From: Clostridium tagluense
Lineage (GTDB): Bacteria > Bacillota > Clostridia > Clostridiales > Clostridiaceae
Direction: 5' to 3'
NCBI RefSeq assembly: GCF_003865095.1
Contig: NZ_BHYK01000015.1
Location: forward strand, 50,915 to 114,914
DNA: 64,000 nt
Part shown: one piece after another, positions 1 through 7,515 of the stretch
Layout of the letters: the number at the start of each line of letters is the position of its first letter
Position numbering within the stretch: the stretch's first letter is position 1
Notes under the pieces: model-generated
The model's input: only the letters and a program-made list of their open reading frames with translations
The model's database searches: none
Told to the model about the DNA's origin: nothing
Translations under genes and position numbers: made by a program

Positions 1-213
1 ATTAACAGACATTTTGCTTTCTATGTCACTAATTCTTTTTAAAGCTAGCTCTGCTACTTTTTCTGAATTTTTACCATAAACCTTTAATTGAACAATTGTC
101 CCCATCATATAGGTCTCTTTTTCAACGGATTTAGTATTACTTTTGCAAGATACTAAAAATATTGGAATGGACAATAATAAAACCATATACCATGCTTTTC
201 GTGAACTTTTTAT
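1..213 (-). CDS. apbE: FAD:protein FMN transferase (ApbE-like lipoprotein), 5' part only
   Basis: The gene runs off the left edge of the window, leaving about 70 N-terminal residues. A hydrophobic segment ends in a lipobox (LVSC), followed by the ApbE-type opening MMGTIVQLKVYG and a segment ending IESKMSVN. ApbE proteins transfer FMN from FAD to threonines of RnfG/NqrC-type subunits on the outer face of the membrane. The start is odd. A strong ribosome site (AGGAAGGGTGAG, about 219-230) points to an ATA codon at 211-213, which gives a good basic n-region (KSSRK). The first ATG, at 184-186, lacks both a ribosome site and the positive n-region. No ATG, GTG or TTG lies between the upstream in-frame stop and 186. 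Family call fairly sure; start uncertain. Confidence 0.72.
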   Translation of the reverse strand, partial: MKSSRKAWYMVLLLSIPIFLVSCKSNTKSVEKETYMMGTIVQLKVYGKNSEKVAELALKRISDIESKMSVN

Positions 214-520
214 GATATCTCACCCTTCCTAGCTTGTTTTTAAATACATTATATCATATATATACTTTAAGTAAATTACTTACTATAGCATGAATAACAG
301 AAATTTTTAGTCCAAACTAAAAACGCCGAAACAAAGTCTCAGCGTTTTTAGCCATTATGAAACATAACAATTTAGTAATAAGAAAAAAGTTAAGATTAAT
401 GATATTTTTTTAAAAATAAAAAATCATTTTTTCACCAATCTAATCTTATTTAAATTTTTAAAAAGGTCACAGGATTATTATTCTACACCTTCTTCTAAAA
501 AACAATAAATTTATTTAATC
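214..520. other. Intergenic region with two hairpins
   Basis: No gene is visible. It holds the terminator-like hairpin at 317-351 and a second, weaker inverted repeat (AAGATTA near 392, TAATCTT near 441) with an AT-only interior. Both lie downstream of the small minus-strand gene that follows. Confidence 0.5.
317..351 (-). terminator. Hairpin terminator, probably of the 68-residue gene
   Basis: Ten-base-pair perfect arms CTAAAAACGC (317-326) and GCGTTTTTAG (342-351) enclose a 15-nt loop. On the minus strand the stem is T-rich at its 3' side, and it lies downstream of the only minus-strand gene nearby. Confidence 0.5.
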
Positions 521-727
521 CTAATAAGCCCTTTGATCTCCATTTAAAATATTCTCAATTTCTACTGCTATTTCACGACCTTTTTTATAGGAGTTAAGCC
601 TATCTTGTGGTATGGAGTCTTTATATCTGTCTTCACCAGAAAGAAAATCTATTATTCCTTTTTTTGCACTTGGCACATCTCCAACGTGTTCTATTCCATT
701 AACTTCTTTTACTTTTGAATAATCCAT
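521..727 (-). CDS. Small hypothetical protein, 68 residues
   Basis: A complete short gene with a good ribosome site (GGGAGG about 7 nt before the ATG). The product is charged and soluble, with no membrane segment, signal peptide or cysteines. The C-terminal half (RLNSYKKGREIAVEIENIL) should form an amphipathic helix. I do not recognise the family. It stands alone between the apbE-like gene and the opp operon, with a hairpin downstream. The ribosome site and plausible composition support a real gene; the function is unknown. Confidence 0.6.
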   Translation of the reverse strand: MDYSKVKEVNGIEHVGDVPSAKKGIIDFLSGEDRYKDSIPQDRLNSYKKGREIAVEIENILNGDQRAY

Positions 728-1044
728 GAATATTCCTCCCTATATGTCTTGCAAATACTGAGTACTTATTAATGCTCCAGTATCGTAAGTATTGTAGTTA
801 TAGCTTTCCCAATTTAGAATTTTTAATGTATTAATACATCCCTTAAGATCAACAAAAGTATATATTAATCACATGAAAATTATTACTCTTGATTTTTCGA
901 ATGCCTTTTAATTCTAAATAATTTGTTACATTATAATATAAATCTCCTTAATATTTATTCAAAATATTTACATATAAAAAAAATAATGGTCATATTATAT
1001 AACAGTACTTTAATTTTTAATGATTAGATAAGGGGGGGTATGTA
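728..1044. other. Intergenic region upstream of opp
   Basis: An AT-rich control region between a minus-strand gene and oppA. A TATAAT at 932-937 and a TTTACA at 967-972 are possible promoter parts, but neither has a well-spaced partner. The stretch near 872-886 matches a CodY box in only about 11 of 15 positions on the minus strand, too weak to call. The oppA ribosome site is the run of G at about 1031-1038. Confidence 0.4.
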
Positions 1045-2877
1045 ATGAAAAAGAAAAAATTAGTTGCTTCTTTGCTATTAGCTTTGTTTGTATCCACAAA
1101 TGTACTTTCTGGATGCTCAAAAAAACCTAAAGTTGTAGAAAGCAAAGCACCACAAGTTTTAAATTATTATACTGTAGATGAACCAGAAACCTTGGACCCA
1201 CAACAGATGACCGGATCACCTGACTTTCAGATTGCAAATATGTTTATTGAAAGTTTAGTTCGTTTTGGTAAAGAAGAAGGTAAATACGAACCAGGAGTTG
1301 CTAAAAAGTGGAGTTTAGATACTTCAACCAATACTTATACTTTTGAGTTAAATAAAGATGCGAAATGGTCTGATGGAACAGCAGTTACTGCAAATGATTT
1401 CTTCTTTGGATGGAAGCTTGCGCTTGATGGAAATAGTCAGTACGCATTTATGATTAGTGATTACATTGTAGGAGCTCAAGATTACGCTGCTCTTACTAGT
1501 GAGGGGTTTTACGGCGAATCAAATGCTAAGTTTAAAGCTTTAGTTGATAACAGAGATGCGCAAAAAGACAAAGATAAAAAATCAGCTTTGGCTGCTAAGG
1601 TTACCGATGCTTTAAAGGCAATGCCAGCAGATCTAAAAACAGCATTTGAGACAAAGAAAAAAGATTTATGGTCAAAAGTTGGAATCAAAGAGAATAATGG
1701 AAATATTGAAATTAAACTTTCAAAAGTATGCCCATACTTTGTGGGATTAACTGCCAATTCTGTTTATTGTCCTGTAAACGAGAAATTTTACAATGATCAT
1801 AAGAGTGACTACACTCTTGAAGCTGCAGGGTTAAACAGTAATGGACCATGGATGGTTAAAGAATGGAAACACAAAGATAGCTTTACTTTACAAAAAAATC
1901 CAAATTACTGGAATAAGAGTAATATAAAGATCGATACAATTCAGTTGAAAGTTGTTATTGATGTTGCTACAAGAACAAATCTTTTAAAGACAGGTGCTTT
2001 AGATGGTTCAGCTATTCAAGCTAATGATTTGAAGACATTCCAAGATAAAGCAATACTTGATCAATACAAACTCCAAGATTTAATTGATATGCCTGATTAT
2101 ACTGTATTCTATCTTGAATTTAACCAATTTAACAATCCAATAACTTCTAATGTTAATATTAGAAAGGCTATATCCTTAGCTATGGACCGCAAGGGTTTAG
2201 TTGAAAATGTTTCACAAGGCGATATTGCTGCACTTGCAGTAGTTCCGGAGTATTTCCCAGGTCTTAGTAAATCCTTCCGTGAAGAAAATGGCAAGACTTT
2301 GTTTGAAGATAATCAAAAGGATAAGGCTAAAGCGGCTTTAGCCCAAGGTTTATCAGAGTTAAAACTAGCTAAATTACCTACTATAGATGTTTTAACAAAT
2401 CAGTCTGATATCGGTAAGAAACAAGGCGAAAAGTTACAATCAGATTTAAAAGAAATTGGAATTGACATTAATCTTGTGCCAGTTGCATGGGGTGATAAAT
2501 TAACTAGATTGAAAGCTGGAACATTTGGTATTTGTGCTAGTGGTTGGGGACCTGATTATATGGATCCAATGACATATCTTGATTTATTTGAATCAAAAAA
2601 TGGAAATAATCATGGTAAATATAATAACCCAAATTATGATAAATTAATTAATAATGCTAAAACTGAATCAGATGCTAAAAAAAGAATGGGTTATTTATAT
2701 GATGCTGAAAAAATATTAATTAGCGATATGGTTATTGCACCTCAATATTATAGAACACTTCATAGCACATTTAAAAATTATTTAAATGGAGTTGTTATTA
2801 GAGGAGCTGGCCCAACCGTAGATTTTTATTGGGCTAATGTAGATATGACAAAGAAGAATGTTGAGAAAGCTAAGTAA
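1045..2877 (+). CDS. oppA: Oligopeptide ABC transporter substrate-binding lipoprotein OppA
   Basis: This is the extracellular peptide-binding component of the Opp importer, 610 residues. It has a basic n-region (MKKKK), a hydrophobic core and a lipobox ending LSGC, so it should be a lipoprotein anchored to the outer face of the membrane. The mature part has the SBP_bac_5 pattern: YYTVDEPETLDPQQ near the start, then AKKWSLD...YTFELNKDAKWSDG, and a C-terminal region with GWGPDYMDPMTYLDLF. Length is somewhat above the usual 540-600. A strong GGGGGGG ribosome site precedes the ATG. First gene of oppABCDF. Family call secure; peptide specificity cannot be read. Confidence 0.95.
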   Translation: MKKKKLVASLLLALFVSTNVLSGCSKKPKVVESKAPQVLNYYTVDEPETLDPQQMTGSPDFQIANMFIESLVRFGKEEGKYEPGVAKKWSLDTSTNTYTFELNKDAKWSDGTAVTANDFFFGWKLALDGNSQYAFMISDYIVGAQDYAALTSEGFYGESNAKFKALVDNRDAQKDKDKKSALAAKVTDALKAMPADLKTAFETKKKDLWSKVGIKENNGNIEIKLSKVCPYFVGLTANSVYCPVNEKFYNDHKSDYTLEAAGLNSNGPWMVKEWKHKDSFTLQKNPNYWNKSNIKIDTIQLKVVIDVATRTNLLKTGALDGSAIQANDLKTFQDKAILDQYKLQDLIDMPDYTVFYLEFNQFNNPITSNVNIRKAISLAMDRKGLVENVSQGDIAALAVVPEYFPGLSKSFREENGKTLFEDNQKDKAKAALAQGLSELKLAKLPTIDVLTNQSDIGKKQGEKLQSDLKEIGIDINLVPVAWGDKLTRLKAGTFGICASGWGPDYMDPMTYLDLFESKNGNNHGKYNNPNYDKLINNAKTESDAKKRMGYLYDAEKILISDMVIAPQYYRTLHSTFKNYLNGVVIRGAGPTVDFYWANVDMTKKNVEKAK

Positions 2878-2913
2878 ATTTAATTTTAATTATTAATAGG
2901 TAAGGTGGGGTAT

Positions 2914-2967
2914 ATGTTATTTAAACGTATATCTTTCCTTTTATTAATAAGTAAATGGGTAACTTAG
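2914..2967 (+). CDS. Possible 17-codon hydrophobic leader peptide between oppA and oppB
   Basis: A short frame, MLFKRISFLLLISKWVT, has an unusually good ribosome site (AAGGTGGGG at 2902-2910, 3-5 nt before the ATG). It sits in the 118-nt gap between oppA and oppB and ends 28 nt before oppB, which has its own GAGGAGG. It might be a translated leader or a membrane microprotein, or a chance frame. Low confidence. Confidence 0.3.
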   Translation: MLFKRISFLLLISKWVT

Positions 2968-2995
2968 TATTTTTCTATATAGAGGAGGCTTACGA

Positions 2996-3925
2996 ATGGT
3001 TAAATACATTTTGAAAAGAATCTTTTACGCAATAATCACAATTTTATGCATAGCAACTATAACTTTTGCATTAATGAAAGCTCTACCAGGAGATCCCTTC
3101 CATAATGAAAAAATGAAACCTGAATTAAGACAAGCTTTGTTACAAAAATATGGATTGGATCTACCGGTTTCCCAGCAATATTTAAAATATATGAATAACT
3201 TAGTTCATGGGGACCTTGGACTTTCTTATAAATACGTTAATCGTCCAGTATCTCAAGTAATTAAAAGTAGTTTTCCTAAATCCTTTGCTTTAGGATGGAG
3301 GGCCATGGCATACTCATCTATTTTCGGAATCCTTTTGGGTATAATAGCAGCCTTAAAACATCAGAAAACGCAAGATTATATTATAATTTTTATTTCTATT
3401 GTAGGAGTATCTGTTCCAAGTATTGTTATGGGGCCACTGCTCGCATACTATTTTGGCGTTAATTTAGGGTGGTTGCCAGTTACCGTAACTAGCAGTGAAC
3501 TTTCTATGCTTTTACCATCCTTTACTTTAGGCCTTGGTACTCTGGCATTTGTGGCTAGATTAATGCGTTCAACTACCCTTGAAGTACTGGGTCAAGATTA
3601 TATACTAACTGGAAAATCTAAAGGACTCGCCACTTCTAAAATTGTATGGAACCATGTAATTCGCAATGCCGTAATGCCAGTTATATCAGTACTTGGACCA
3701 TCTTTTGCTGCTATTATAACAGGCTCCATTGTTATTGAAAATGTTTTTGCTGTTTCAGGGCTTGGGGGATATTTTGTATCCACGATCACAGACCAGGATT
3801 ATTCTATGACTATGGGTATAACACTATTCTATGCAGTGCTTATAATAGTATCTATTCTTTTAGTTGATATAGCATATGGCTTAGTTGATCCAAGACTTAA
3901 AGTATCAAGTAAAGGGGGCGAATAA
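2996..3925 (+). CDS. oppB: Oligopeptide ABC transporter permease OppB
   Basis: Integral membrane permease of 309 residues, normal length for OppB/DppB. It begins MVKYILKRIFYAIITILCIATITFALMKALPGDPF, the usual first membrane helix plus the PGDP motif. It ends with DYSMTMGITLFYAVLIIVSILLVDIAYGLVDPRLK, typical of the family. The cytoplasmic EAA-like loop (TGKSKGLATSKIVWNHVIRNAVMP) that contacts OppD/OppF is intact. Ribosome site GAGGAGG is 8 nt upstream. It lies 4 nt before oppC and pairs with OppC to form the membrane channel. Confidence 0.95.
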   Translation: MVKYILKRIFYAIITILCIATITFALMKALPGDPFHNEKMKPELRQALLQKYGLDLPVSQQYLKYMNNLVHGDLGLSYKYVNRPVSQVIKSSFPKSFALGWRAMAYSSIFGILLGIIAALKHQKTQDYIIIFISIVGVSVPSIVMGPLLAYYFGVNLGWLPVTVTSSELSMLLPSFTLGLGTLAFVARLMRSTTLEVLGQDYILTGKSKGLATSKIVWNHVIRNAVMPVISVLGPSFAAIITGSIVIENVFAVSGLGGYFVSTITDQDYSMTMGITLFYAVLIIVSILLVDIAYGLVDPRLKVSSKGGE

Positions 3926-3929
3926 CTAA

Positions 3930-5213
3930 ATGGATAAAATTGAAAAGGAGCAATTTAATCATGTTGGTAAGAACCTAGAAGCTGCTCAGAGTATAAAACG
4001 CCCAAGTATGTCATATTTACAGGATGCCTTTAGGAGATTAAAAAAGAGCAAGCCATCTATAATATCCTTTTGGATTTTAGTTATATTGATTATTATGGCA
4101 ATAGTTGGCCCAATGATTTCAAAATCACTTTATGGACATACTTATAGATCTCAAAATTTAAAGTTGCAAGACCAAACCTTTATTCTTTCAAATCAGCGGA
4201 GTTTAAAGCTATCTTCTAATTCTGTATTTTCCTATGGAAAATATAAACCTAACCTTAGAAAAACAAAATTGGAATTTAAAAATGTTAAATTGAAAAACCA
4301 ATCTGGAAAGCTAAGCTTTTACATTGGTGATAAATCTGAGGAATCCTATCAAGGGGATCAAAAGGAATATAAACTGGAGATAACAACAACTTCATCCGAT
4401 AATTGGGATTCAATTATAAAGAAATTAAATATTGAAGCAGAAAATATTTTAAAACAAGACCCAGATTTTAGAGGAATCTCTTTTAAAAAAAGTCATAACA
4501 ATATAACTGTAACAACAAAAGGCGAAAAAAACTTCAACAGTAAATATTGGCTTGGAACTGATGACCTTGGTAGAGATCTATTTACTAGGTTATGGGAAGG
4601 CTCAAGAGTTTCTCTCCTGATTGCAGTAATATCAGTGTTGTTTACAATTTTATTTGGTGTTGTTTATGGAGGTATATCTGGATACATTGGCGGAAGAGCT
4701 GATACTATAATGATGAGAATCATTGAAATTATCATGGTTATTCCAGATATGTTATATATCATGTTATTATCTATTGTATTTCCCAGAGGAGTTGTAACCA
4801 TTACCCTTGTTCTTGCATTTACAAGCTGGATGGGAACTGCAATATTGGTTCGTGGAGAAGTTTTAAGATTAAAACACAGCGAATATGTGATTGCATCACA
4901 AATTCTAGGTGCAGATTCAAAAAGAGTTATTTTCAAACATTTGATTCCAAATTGTATGGGGCCAATTATAGTTAACATGACTATGATGATTCCAAGGATG
5001 ATTTTTGCAGAGGCATTTTTAAGTTTCATAGGTTTAGGCGTACCAGCGCCATATGCGTCTCTCGGAGTTCTAGTTAATGATGGAGCAAAGATTTTTTATC
5101 AATACCCACATTTACTTATAATACCATCAATTGTTTTATGTTTAATTATGCTTTCATTCAATATGCTTGGTGATGGACTACGGGATGCACTTGACCCTAA
5201 ACTTAGGAAATAG
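3930..5213 (+). CDS. oppC: Oligopeptide ABC transporter permease OppC with a large extra loop
   Basis: The second permease subunit, 427 residues against about 290-320 for ordinary OppC. Helix 1 lies at about residues 43-60 (FWILVILIIMAIVGPMIS). The conserved YWLGTDDLGRDLFTR follows only at about 206-220, so roughly 110-120 residues are inserted between them. The insert is polar, with many lysines and beta-like alternation (KLEFKNVKLKNQSGKLSFYIG). By topology it should lie outside the cell, facing OppA. The rest, including the EAA loop (ASQILGADSKRVIFKHLIPNCMGP) and C-terminus (LGDGLRDALDPKLRK), is normal. Family call secure; the role of the insert is unknown. Confidence 0.93.
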   Translation: MDKIEKEQFNHVGKNLEAAQSIKRPSMSYLQDAFRRLKKSKPSIISFWILVILIIMAIVGPMISKSLYGHTYRSQNLKLQDQTFILSNQRSLKLSSNSVFSYGKYKPNLRKTKLEFKNVKLKNQSGKLSFYIGDKSEESYQGDQKEYKLEITTTSSDNWDSIIKKLNIEAENILKQDPDFRGISFKKSHNNITVTTKGEKNFNSKYWLGTDDLGRDLFTRLWEGSRVSLLIAVISVLFTILFGVVYGGISGYIGGRADTIMMRIIEIIMVIPDMLYIMLLSIVFPRGVVTITLVLAFTSWMGTAILVRGEVLRLKHSEYVIASQILGADSKRVIFKHLIPNCMGPIIVNMTMMIPRMIFAEAFLSFIGLGVPAPYASLGVLVNDGAKIFYQYPHLLIIPSIVLCLIMLSFNMLGDGLRDALDPKLRK

Positions 5214-5225
5214 GAGGTTAATAAC

Positions 5226-6278
5226 TTGGAAAAAAAGATATTAGAAGTGGAAAATTTGTATGTTTCTTTTGATACGTATGCAGGTGAAATTCAAGCAGTT
5301 CGTGGTGTTTCCTTTGAATTATTTGAAGGTGAGACTTTAGCTATTGTTGGAGAATCTGGTTGTGGGAAATCTGTAACTGCTAAATCTATAATGAGACTTA
5401 ACCCAGAGCCGCCTGCACGTTTTAAAAGCGGAAAAATTATTTTTAATGGTGAAGATATAATTGCTAAGTCTGAAAAAGAAATGAGAGAAATTAGAGGTAA
5501 AGAGATTGGTATGATATTTCAAGACCCAATGACTTCTCTTAATCCTACAATGACAATTGGAAATCAGATATCAGAAGGTTTAAGGACACATAATAGTACT
5601 CTTACAAATAAACAAGCCCATAAAGTAGCTCTTAATATGTTAAAGTTAGTTCAAATACCAAATGCAGAGCAGCGTATTAGCGAATATCCACATCAGTTTT
5701 CTGGCGGAATGCGTCAACGTGCTATGATTGCAATTGCACTAGTGTGTAATCCTAAGCTTCTTATCGCTGATGAGCCTACAACTGCTCTGGATGTAACAAT
5801 TCAAGCACAAATATTAGAATTAATGAAGGATTTGCAGAAAAAGATAAACACTTCTATTATAATGATTACTCATGATTTGGGTGTAGTCGCTAATATTTCA
5901 CAAAGAGTGGTAGTTATGTATGGTGGAAAAATCGTAGAGTATGCAAGTACTAATGAGTTATATTATAATCCAAAACATCCATATACTTGGGGACTTTTAA
6001 GTTCAGTACCAAGAGTTGATATTGTCAAAAGCCAAAATAGATTATCATCAATAGAGGGTACACCGCCAGATTTATTTGCGCCTCCCTCTGGATGCCCATT
6101 TGCAGATAGATGTGAATATTCAATGAAAATTTGCAGGGAAAAGATGCCTCCTCATTTTATTATTAGTAAAGGACATGGAGCTGCCTGTTGGTTAAATCAT
6201 CCGGATGCTCCAAAAGTAAATTCACCTAGTCTTTTTATAACAGCAAAGAAACCTACTGAAAAGAGAGGTGGAAATTAA
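5226..6278 (+). CDS. oppD: Oligopeptide ABC transporter ATPase OppD
   Basis: Cytoplasmic ATPase of 350 residues. Walker A is GESGCGKSVTAKS, the Q-loop IFQDPMTSLNPTMTIG, signature FSGGMRQRAMIA, Walker B LLIADEPTTALD and switch histidine THDLG. The C-terminal oligopeptide-transporter extension has the four-cysteine pattern typical of OppD/DppD (GCPFADRCEYSMKICREKMPP...AACWL). The start is TTG, set by AGGAGG about 9 nt upstream. It follows oppC by 12 nt and ends 1 nt before the oppF ATG. OppD and OppF form the heterodimeric motor. Confidence 0.95.
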   Translation: MEKKILEVENLYVSFDTYAGEIQAVRGVSFELFEGETLAIVGESGCGKSVTAKSIMRLNPEPPARFKSGKIIFNGEDIIAKSEKEMREIRGKEIGMIFQDPMTSLNPTMTIGNQISEGLRTHNSTLTNKQAHKVALNMLKLVQIPNAEQRISEYPHQFSGGMRQRAMIAIALVCNPKLLIADEPTTALDVTIQAQILELMKDLQKKINTSIIMITHDLGVVANISQRVVVMYGGKIVEYASTNELYYNPKHPYTWGLLSSVPRVDIVKSQNRLSSIEGTPPDLFAPPSGCPFADRCEYSMKICREKMPPHFIISKGHGAACWLNHPDAPKVNSPSLFITAKKPTEKRGGN

Positions 6279-6279
6279 A

Positions 6280-7254
6280 ATGGTTGAAAAAGATAAAAAA
6301 GAAATACTTCTTAGCGTAAAAAATTTAAAAAAATATTTTCTTGTGGAAAAAAATCAATATTTAAAAGCTGTTGATGATATAAGTTTTGATATTTATAAGG
6401 GTGAAACACTAGGTCTCGTAGGCGAATCAGGTTGTGGAAAATCTACCTGTGGGCGAACTATTTTAAGAATTTATAACCCTACAGCAGGTACTATTGAGTT
6501 TGAAGGTAAATCTGTTCATAGCCTGAAAGGAAAAAACTTAAAGGAATTTAATAGAAGAGCACAAATGATTTTTCAAGATCCATATGCTTCTTTAAATCCT
6601 AGAATGCTTGTATCCAATATTGTTGCAGAAGGTATTGATATTCATAATCTTAGCCATGGAGACGAGCGAAAGAAAAGAATTGACGACCTTTTAGAATTGG
6701 TTGGACTTAATCGGGAACATGCAAATAGATTTCCACATGAATTTAGTGGTGGGCAGAGACAGAGAATAGGAATAGCTCGTGCGCTTGCAGTAGATCCTGA
6801 TTTTATAGTATGCGATGAACCTATATCAGCGTTAGATGTTTCTGTTCAAGCTCAAGTAGTAAATTTACTTCAGGAATTACAAACAAAATATGGTTTAACC
6901 TTCTTGTTTATCGCACATGATCTTTCAATGGTTAAATATATTTCAGACAGAGTTGCAGTAATGTATCTTGGTTCCATGTCAGAGATTGCTAAAAGTGATG
7001 AATTATACAAAAAACCACTTCATCCTTATACGGAGGCGTTACTTTCATCAATTCCACTACCTGATCCAATTATTGAAAAAACTAGACAAAGAATAGTCCT
7101 TGAAGGTGATGTTCCTAGTCCTATAAACCCCCCTAATGGATGTAAGTTTGTTGATAGGTGTAATAAAGCTATGGATATTTGTCGCGAAAATAGACCTAAG
7201 ATGGTAGAGATAGAACCAGAACATTTTGTTGCATGCCATTTATATGATAAATAA
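6280..7254 (+). CDS. oppF: Oligopeptide ABC transporter ATPase OppF
   Basis: Partner ATPase of OppD, 324 residues. It has Walker A (GESGCGKSTCGRT), Q-loop (IFQDPYASLNPR), signature (FSGGQRQRIGIARA), Walker B (FIVCDEPISALD) and switch histidine (IAHDLS). The C-terminal cysteine cluster is GCKFVDRCNKAMDICRE. I chose the ATG at 6280 because GAGAGGTGG lies at proper distance before it; a GTG 12 nt earlier lies inside that ribosome site. The operon ends here with a strong terminator at 7307-7356. Confidence 0.94.
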   Translation: MVEKDKKEILLSVKNLKKYFLVEKNQYLKAVDDISFDIYKGETLGLVGESGCGKSTCGRTILRIYNPTAGTIEFEGKSVHSLKGKNLKEFNRRAQMIFQDPYASLNPRMLVSNIVAEGIDIHNLSHGDERKKRIDDLLELVGLNREHANRFPHEFSGGQRQRIGIARALAVDPDFIVCDEPISALDVSVQAQVVNLLQELQTKYGLTFLFIAHDLSMVKYISDRVAVMYLGSMSEIAKSDELYKKPLHPYTEALLSSIPLPDPIIEKTRQRIVLEGDVPSPINPPNGCKFVDRCNKAMDICRENRPKMVEIEPEHFVACHLYDK

Positions 7255-7306
7255 TATAAGATATTAACAGCCAAAAACTGAGTACTGTGATATTACTGCA
7301 AAAATA

Positions 7307-7356
7307 AGCACTATGGAAACTTATTCAAATTCAATAAGTTTCCATAGTGCTTTTTA
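7307..7356 (+). terminator. Strong terminator of the opp operon
   Basis: Perfect 19-bp arms (7307-7325 and 7333-7351) enclose a 7-nt loop and are followed by TTTTT. It is the first hairpin downstream of oppF. Confidence 0.92.
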
Positions 7357-7515
7357 TATTTAGCAATTAAAAAAATACATGAATTTTATCTTTGATAGAT
7401 TCCCTTTTTATATACTAAATTATAAAAATATAATATAATCAATTTAAAGTAATATTCCATAAATATTTATTAATTGTATAATTGTTATTTATAAGCATAT
7501 AAGGGGGGTTTCATA

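Noticed and set aside
872..886. Possible CodY box upstream of oppA
   Set aside because: Only about 11 of 15 positions match, which is common by chance in AT-rich DNA.
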